A stretch of 64,000 bases of DNA from Dugong dugon (lineage: Eukaryota > Chordata > Mammalia > Sirenia > Dugongidae): the NCBI GenBank assembly GCA_030035585.1, contig CM057481.1:7465128-7529127 (forward strand). The letters run 5' to 3'. Below are positions 57,375 through 64,000 of this stretch, one piece after another; the first letter of the stretch is position 1, and each line of letters opens with the position of its first letter. The position numbers and the translations under genes were made by a program. The notes under the pieces were generated by a model. It ran no database searches. It was given only the letters and a program-made list of their open reading frames with translations, and had not been told where the DNA came from.

Positions 57375-58745
57375 AACTCCTCTTTATCGTTTTTGGTAGC
57401 AGAGAGGCTGGATGGTGATTTAAATGTGGGTTCTGCCCTGAGTTCCTGGCCTTGCTGGCTTATCAGTGTGTGCTCGTGGGGGCAGCTCTGTCTAGTGTGA
57501 ATTCCCTTACCCCAAACCTTCTTCCCCAATCTTGTTGGCATTTTCTGGACATTAAAGTAGCTAGGAAATGTTGCTTTGAAAGGTGCCAAGAACCGCTTTC
57601 ACTATCTGTTAAAATAGTTTAACCTTCATTACCAAGACACCTGTGGGAAAATGGAAACTTCTCTGTAAATATTTGGAGACTAATCATAAAAAGGTACGGT
57701 GGCTCCTGAAAATATACAGTAGCACCTAGAAATGTGAGGAGAGAGAGGTCCACTCCGTTTGAGAGTGGACTGACCACGGAGAGCCCAAGAACCTGTAGCC
57801 AGATGGAAGGCTTGATTTTGTCCTTATCTGGACACGTGGATGTGGCACAAGTCCAGGAAGATACAGTGTTTTCATCTGGATTGTTTTCTCAGCTCTACTT
57901 CTGATTTTATTGGTGAGGCAGGACTCAAGAGACTCCAGGAAAGAAACACTCATTTTCTCTGTTGAGAATACATGCATTAATGATTAAGTTCAGTTAGAAA
58001 TTTCTATTTTTTGTAACCTTTGCTGAAAATTAACATGGTTTTCCACCTGCACCATGCAGCTTCTCCCCAGGAGTTGGTTTCCCAGGGATAATAGCTAATG
58101 TTTTTCAGCAGCTATTGAAGGTAAGAAGCAGGCTGGTGTACAGTGTGTGTGCTTCTGCACCGTTGTTACCCTTTGCACAAAAAGCACAGCATCAATTGGA
58201 CAAAATACTAGCTATTCAATTGGTCATCCCCTTATGACCACAAGCCATTTGGAGCTCAGTCACACAAAAACCAATATTGACTATGTGTAGAAATATCTGG
58301 AATGATATGGTTCACCACTGACATCTTTCATTCATAGTTACTGCAAAGTCTGCCTGCCCAGGCCTAGTCAATGGCCAGTCAATATTCCCATTATAAGCCG
58401 GAGCAGGGTGAATGTCTAGGGCAGAAACACAAAGCAGACACGTATTCAGCGGGGCTCATGGACCCAAACATCAGAGTCGGCCAGAGAGGACCTCAAGAAC
58501 CATGGAGCTCGGAGGGATGGCCTGGCAGGGTCTGATGCTTTTCTGTAGTCTGCATTCCATGGGGTAAGAAATTAAGTCTCTTTACAATGGAATAATACAT
58601 GCAAACACGTCTGTAACATGTAAGCTACTCTATAGGAGTGGCTCATTCTTCTCTGAAGAGATACAGGCACCAAGCTTGTTGCGGTACCATTTGCGTTGTG
58701 ATGGAGCACCGTATCTTGTTTTACAAGAACATATTTTAAACGGGT
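57375..58745. other. unassigned sequence
   Basis: About 1.4 kb. The minus-strand frame 57263-57589 and others have no known domain. No repeat named. Confidence 0.35.
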
Positions 58746-58756
58746 GAAAGTAACAT

Positions 58757-58971
58757 AGAGTGCCTGGGTGGTGCAAATTGTTAATGCACTTGGCTGCTAA
58801 CTGAATGATTAGAGCTTTGAATCCACCCAGAGGCACTTCGGAAGAAAGAGGTGGTGATCCATTTTCGAAAAATCAGCCGTTGAAAACCCTATGGCACACA
58901 GTTTTACTCTGACACACATGGGGTTGCAATGAGTCAGAATCAACTTGAGGGCAACTGGTACTTATTTATGG
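58757..58971 (+). repeat. AfroSINE, second subtype, with TSD
   Basis: Head GTGCCTGGGTGGTGCAAATT and CTTGGCTGCTAACTGA; middle ACTCTGACACACATGGGG; end TTGAGGGCAACTGGTACTT. GTAACAT at 58750-58756 and 58972-58978. Confidence 0.88.
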
Positions 58972-58984
58972 GTAACATCGTTAC

Positions 58985-59925
58985 CCCCAGACCATAAACA
59001 ATCCAAGTGAGATGTCTGCCTGAGCAAGTACTGCTCTCCTCAGAGAAGGTCGTCCAGGCTTTGGCAATGGTGCCAAGACCTTACTCTTTGTTACAGAGAG
59101 GATTTAATGATGGTGGACTATCATAAATGGTTTTACAATGTGGTTTGGCTTTTGATGGGTTGCTGGTGTTGAGTTGCTTGCATTATAACCCAATTTGACA
59201 ATTTCCTCTTTGTCAGCCTAATGCCATTTTGAGCTTTCTGAATTTTTCCATAAAGCCTTTAACGTACCCAATGATAAAAGTTCTGTGTACTGGGCATATC
59301 CTACTGAGGGGACTTTTTTTTTTAATCACCATTTTATAAAGGCTTGGCTTTTACACAATACTCATCCGCAACAAGTAACTAAATAAGAACACCTGAGTTT
59401 TTGGTTTTATGGGTGTTCCTTATCCCTAGTGTTTCACAGAAAACCTTTTTAGGCCCTATTATTCTGGCCATGATAAATGTCACTACTTGAATCTAATGTA
59501 GGTAATTTTCTTGCTACTCTAGTATATTGGCACAGGAATGAGTATGAATTTACTGCTAATTTAGTGTGCTAACCCTTAATTAGCAAAAAGCCTGGTCTGA
59601 AATAGCTCATACTGAAAGCTCTGCAAACTTTTATCCAAAATAAAGTCACCATGGCACACGTGTGTACACACACACACACACAGTCATCCCTCCACCCAAG
59701 TGCATTCTGGAAATACGCCATACGAATATTTGCTTCAAGCACAGATATTACTGAATTTATATGGTACTGTAATAGTTAAACTAAGCAAAGACACTTGGAG
59801 ATGAGCAGCTGGCTGAACAGATCCTCAGAAAAGGCCCGCAGAGCTCATAAATTCAGGGAGCCTTGGGGAAGCTCTGAAGGAAACTGCCTGCCTGTACCAA
59901 TACAGTCAAGGCATTTTTTATAAAA
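58985..59925. other. AT-rich unique block, possibly conserved
   Basis: 59100-59640 is repeat-free with CCCTTAATTAGCAAAAAGCC, TGACAATTTCCTCTTTGTCA and other regular-looking stretches. A (CA)n run is at 59666-59681. No coding sign. Confidence 0.4.
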
Positions 59926-60019
59926 CATCTATTCTCTCATTTAATTCTCACTGCAACCTTTAAAATGTAAACTATTAATCCCTCCTCTAGCTGAGGAATC
60001 ATGGGTTCAGAGAAGATCA

Positions 60020-60365
60020 TTCATTCACTAATTCATTCAACAAATATCTGAGTGCCACTATGTAGGAGCCCTGGTGGCTCAGTGGTTAAGTGCTCGGCTG
60101 CTAACTGAAAGGTAGGTAGTGTTTCGAACCCATTAGCCAGGCACTCTGCAGGAGAAAGATGCAGCAGTCTGCTTCTGTAAAGCTTTACAGCCTTGGAAAC
60201 CCTATGGGACAATTCTACTCTGTCTCACAGGGTCCCTGTGAGTTGGAATCGACTTGACGGTAGGGGGTTTGATTTTTTTGGTTTGCTCTCGGACAGCTCT
60301 CTCATAGGGATGGGGATACAGAGTGACAAAACCACTGCCCTTATGGGAGTTTACATTTAAGAGAA
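60020..60365 (+). repeat. old interspersed repeat split by an AfroSINE
   Basis: Left TTCATTCAACAAATATCTGA, GTGCCACTATGT; right GGGATGGGGATACAGAGTGA, CACTGCCCTTATGGGAGTTT. The SINE at 60065-60285 interrupts it. Related to copies near 43340, 45715 and 52440. An antisense MIR-like core (CCTCTAGCTGAGGAATCATG) may lie just left at 59930-60015. Confidence 0.5.
60065..60285 (+). repeat. AfroSINE copy
   Basis: Head GGAGCCCTGGTGGCTCAGTG, CTCGGCTGCTAACTGAAAGG; end GACTTGACGGTAGGGGGTTT and a TTTTTTTGG tail. Confidence 0.92.
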
Positions 60366-60429
60366 ATTCAAAAACTTGCCCACAGTCAGACACAGTCAGA
60401 GATAGGGCCAGAATTCTAAGTCATGACTG

Positions 60430-61235
60430 TTTGATCTCAGAGTCCTAGGACTGGAGAATATTTACAGGGGGGTAAACTACTTGCCTAGTATTTAATTATT
60501 TAATGTTGCTTTCTCCTATGGTTTTGCCTCCATGGTTTTGTCATGCCACTATATGCACAATATAGCTCCTTTATTAAACACAGCCCACATGTCTCCCTTC
60601 TATCTCCCTGGTCACTAGGACCTTAGACACTTGGAAGGGCAGGCAGCTAGTAACTCTCAGTGCCAAACTATGGCAGACACAGCTGGGTGCCTAGTCAGTA
60701 TCTATTCTCCCTTCTTTCCTCACTACCAGAACCACGATTTTGCTTGTGGCAGCAATGTTCTTTACCAAAATAGAAGCTTTCCAGATTCCCTTGTACCAGG
60801 TATGCTCATGAGACTGAATTCTGGCCAATGAGGTATAAGAAGAAGTCCACTGTGTGGTGCTTCTAGGAAAGCTTTCTTCTCCTGGTAGAAAGGGACGGGC
60901 TCAGCTGGCCCAGGTCTTCTGCCCTTTGTCCATTTCTTCTTTCTACTGGAGCATGGGCATGGTTCCTGAAGGGACAGGAGAATCTTGTTGCCATTAAGAT
61001 GAGAGTCATTTGCTAAGGAGGACATTACAGGAAGCTAGAAAGAGCTCAGGTGCTTGAGGATTTCCTGGATTTAGCCATACAAGCCCTGGGCTGGCTCTCT
61101 CTGGACCTGAGAAAATTATACCACTATTTGCTTAAGCAATTGATGTTGGGTTCTTGTGCACACATACCGCTGTTACACAAACACAAAATATTCTACTGAT
61201 ACTTTCACTGTTGGGTGATCATCACCTCTATATTA
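60430..61235. other. unassigned sequence
   Basis: Short open frames at 60631-61025 on both strands, no known domain. No named repeat. Confidence 0.35.
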
Positions 61236-61239
61236 CCAC

Positions 61240-61440
61240 CACAATTTAATGAGCACTTTACATGGCTCAAAGCGTAGGGCTGAGTTTTACCACATTGATG
61301 CATTTATTTCTCACAGTAACCTTATGAGGGAGGTACCATTACCTCATTTTATAGACAAGGAAACTGATGCTCACTGTGGTTAAGCAACTTGCCCACATTT
61401 GCTCACTAGAATGCTGTGCAGCTGGGATTCCACCTTGCTC
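61240..61440 (-). repeat. MIR SINE
   Basis: Antisense MIR: TTAATGAGCACTTTACATGG, CTCACAGTAACCTTATGAGG, TTATAGACAAGGAAACTGAT. Confidence 0.75.
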
Positions 61441-61449
61441 AAAGCCTCA

Positions 61450-62095
61450 TTTGCTGGTGTGTCCACTTTATCAAATCACTTGAAGTAATCACTGCTGGTA
61501 TATTGATGGTTAGCACAGTAATGACCCCAAGAGCAAAATTAAGATGAATTGGCATATATAATTTCTCCAGACTTACCATTTTAATAAAATGTCTTTCCCA
61601 ACATTATTCAAGTCTAACAATTTCCAATTCCTTTTCTTTCTCTTTGTAACCTCAAACAGCATGACAAAGTGTAAAAACGTACCTCCAAGCTCTATGCATA
61701 TCCACAACAAAACCCTATTGGCCCATCATACCTATCAACCAGTGACATTTGGAATTACTCATATCCTGGTCTTTGCACCTCTCTCTGCCTCAGACTTATT
61801 TTGGCCACATCAGGATGGAGATGGCGTTGGAAAACAGCTCAAACGGAGGGTATTAGAAACGTGAACAAGTTCAGGGAAGGCCATCGACGTGGTGGTCAGG
61901 TGAGAAATCGTCAGAGAAGATGTCACTCAGCATGTTCCTCATGCCTCTTCTGTCTTTCTACTCTGCCTCGATGTCTTCCTTCATGGCGGCAAATTTGTCC
62001 CCCCAGAAGCCCACATGCTCAAAGTCTACCTTTTAAATTAATTTTTCTTCCATAAGCAAATCTTCTACCCTTTTGGGAAAGATTTTCTCTCTGAA
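61450..62095. other. unassigned sequence
   Basis: Frames at 61589-62055 are without known domains. Nothing named. Confidence 0.3.
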
Positions 62096-62104
62096 GTCTT
62101 CTGA

Positions 62105-62190
62105 CATTTAATTATTGATTATTGATTCACCTTGTTCTGATTATTGATTCACCTTAATCTGATTATTGATTATTGATTCACCTTGTTCAA
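62105..62190. repeat. small minisatellite, about three units
   Basis: Units built on GATTATTGATTCACCTT with an extra GATTATT in the first and third units. Unit length varies from about 22 to 29 bp. Confidence 0.8.
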
Positions 62191-62194
62191 GATT

Positions 62195-62835
62195 AAATAT
62201 ATATCTTACACACACCCTCTTTAGCTATTTTCCACCCAGTCTTCAGTCTATGTACATTTCTACTCAGTTCAGCTTTCAGACCCCTGCAAATATCTGAATC
62301 ACCTATCTGAAAACAAGAAAAGTCTGTCGCAACGCACACTCCCCCTTTTGTTTGTTTTTCTCACTAGATGTGTTCATAGGGTCAGATTGAAACTTTTGGC
62401 TGCCCAAAGCTTTGGGAAGATTGTAGCTCCCACTCCCTCTTGCCCCATCCCATGTGTGATTCCAAATTAAATCCATACTAGAACATGGAGTAAGTAAGCA
62501 TGATAAGTCTATCTCGGATTTTTCTGGCTATAATGATTTGAATTCTTTTCTTTTGAAATATCACATTTAAAAAAATACATGTTGTTTTATGTCTCTGCTC
62601 TGCTAGCACCTTAAGCCCATGCTCAGACTGTCAGTCCGCCGGTTGGGCAATCCAGCACCAGATGCTCAAATCCTTAAGCACAGACATTTACTCTTACTTC
62701 ATACACAAGGGAAACTTTCGGAGGGAAAGAGACACTCCTAGATAGAAGCATACCGTTTACTAATATAAAGGGACTAAGGATAGTTTTTCTTAAATTTTAC
62801 TTCCCCCAACCAAGAAAATGCTATGACTTTTGGTC
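62195..62835. other. unassigned sequence
   Basis: No gene or named repeat between the minisatellite and the last SINE. Unit-like TTGATT repeats stop at 62190. Confidence 0.35.
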
Positions 62836-62840
62836 TATAT

Positions 62841-63048
62841 AAGGAGCCCTGGTGGAGAAATGGTTAAGCGCTCGGCTGCTACTCACAAGGTAGGAGGTTC
62901 GAACCCACCAGCAACTCCATGGGAGAAAAGACCTGGTGATCTGCTCCTGTAGAGATTACATCCCAGATTACATCCTGGGGCAGTTCTACGCTGCCGTATG
63001 GGATTGCTATGAGTCGGAATCAACTTGACGGCACACAGCGAAAACAAC
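62841..63048 (+). repeat. AfroSINE copy with TSD and internal duplication
   Basis: Head GGAGCCCTGGTGGAGAAATG, GCTCGGCTGCT; end TTGACGGCACACAGCGAAAA. TGGTCTATAT (62831-62840) and TGGTCTGTAT (63049-63058) flank it. GATTACATCC is repeated in tandem near 62954-62977. Confidence 0.9.
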
Positions 63049-63359
63049 TGGTCTGTATGTGGTAGTAATATTTTACTTTCTACTCACATGTTGGTTTAAT
63101 GTTCCCTTTAAAAGACTGTCCGTATTTTCTACCCATACTATTAAATGATGGGTCTATATGATTATCTCACCCAATCCACGCTCTGTTAGGTACTTAATAC
63201 ATACATGAGTTTTAACTGATTGCTGACGTATATGAAAAAACTGAGTTTATGCTTTCAACTTCCTGACTCCAAATATTGAGACCAAGCATGAATTTGAGCA
63301 ATTTAAACCATATGTCATCCACAATCAAGATGAACAGTACTTTCTAACTGGCTTTTTAA

Positions 63360-63650
63360 AAAAATTTTTTTAATTATAGAAAAGTACAATGAAGAGAATG
63401 TCATTCAATCAGTTCTTGACTTGAAATTTATCATTATTTGATACTATTTCTTTTTCTATGTACACATTTTAAAAACAATTTTGAAAGTTAGATGTGAACA
63501 TTTTCTCCTTTAAGAGAAATATTAGAACATTACAGACTAAGTTAAAGTCCCCTTTTCTACCATCTCCAGTTCTATCTCTACCGCCCTCCTTTCCATTTCT
63601 TTTCCTCCCTCTCTCCAAAAGTACCCCATAATCACTTCTGCATGGAGTCT
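63360..63650 (-). repeat. L1-like 3' UTR fragment, antisense (weak)
   Basis: TTTTTTTAATTATAGAAAAG and AGAATGTCATTCAATC, then a pyrimidine-rich stretch at 63548-63615. The layout is like antisense L1 3' sequence. Low support. Confidence 0.35.
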
Positions 63651-63784
63651 CACAGTCCTTCTAAAAATATCTTTATGTCCGTCTACACCCATAGGAAATA
63701 CACAGCATTGAGTTTTGTGTTTATCGAGTTCACATTCTACTCAGGCAGAGCATTAGTCTGCCAAGAACACGTTTGGAAAAGCCA

Positions 63785-64000
63785 TGTGATCATCTCAAAA
63801 GATGCAGGGAAAGCATCTGATACAAGTCAACACCTATTACTTAAATTTAAAGAGTTTTAAAAACTAGAAAGAAAAGTGACTTTCCCTAACCTGCAAAGAG
63901 AAAGCTCCAAAAATCCTAGCACAAAAAGCATATCTAATAGCGAAACACTAGACTATCATTTACAGCTAGGAAAAAGAAGCCGTCACCATCTCTGTGCAAC
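63785..64000 (+). mobile_element. L1 ORF2 RT fragment, cut by the window edge
   Basis: GATGCAGGGAAAGCATCTGA, CAAGTCAACACCTATTACTT, AAAGCATATCTAATAGCGAA. This parallels the L1 RT region upstream of the FADD motif in the full L1 (about 26990-27140). It continues past the window. Confidence 0.65.

Noticed and set aside
62105-62190. CRISPR array
   Set aside because: Units are contiguous with no unique spacers, and the setting is mammalian.

Overview
This window looks like nuclear DNA of an afrotherian mammal, most likely an elephant or another paenungulate. The basis is recognition of its repeats: many tRNA-derived SINEs of the AfroSINE kind (a head with a box A-like motif, and a tail close to GACTCGACGGCA), RTE/BovB-type LINE copies with the same tail, and old mammal-wide repeats (MIR, L2, MaLR-type LTRs, hAT and Tigger MITEs). 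Species is an inference. I saw no bacterial, organellar or exogenous viral signal.

I found no host protein-coding gene, tRNA, rRNA or CRISPR array. The only long coding-like stretches belong to retrotransposons, and all are broken. The largest is a near-complete sense L1 at 22351-30057, about 7.7 kb. It has a 5' UTR, a frameshifted ORF1, an ORF2 of nearly normal length broken by stops and frameshifts, and a 3' UTR. It sits inside an older antisense LINE remnant (about 21090-22350 and 30058-30610).

Layout. 1-9 kb: MIRs, two solo LTRs with perfect 5-bp target duplications (TSDs), three AfroSINEs and AT-rich unique sequence. 9-18.6 kb: an antisense L1 3' fragment, a fold-back hAT MITE with perfect 8-bp TSD, an L2 split by a solo LTR, a second LTR carrying a SINE, a degenerate ATCC tract and an antisense LTR. 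18.6-30.6 kb: MIRs and the nested LINEs. 30.6-41.1 kb: several RTE copies, including one with a 5' inversion (twin-priming structure) inside a MIR, plus an antisense L1 3' end at 31974-32462. 41.1-49.1 kb: a strong CTCF-like motif, SINEs, an LTR and a Tigger-like MITE. 49.1-64 kb: SINEs, an antisense RTE, an LTR invaded by an internally deleted RTE, a small minisatellite and, at the right edge, the start of another sense L1 fragment.

The elements work as a two-part system: the SINEs carry the RTE 3' tail and so probably borrow RTE machinery. The unique stretches include AT-rich blocks with homeodomain-like and E-box-like motifs that could be conserved non-coding elements, so the window reads as intergenic or deep intronic DNA. 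Most MIR and unique-interval borders are approximate; where a TSD is quoted, the border is exact or within a few bases.
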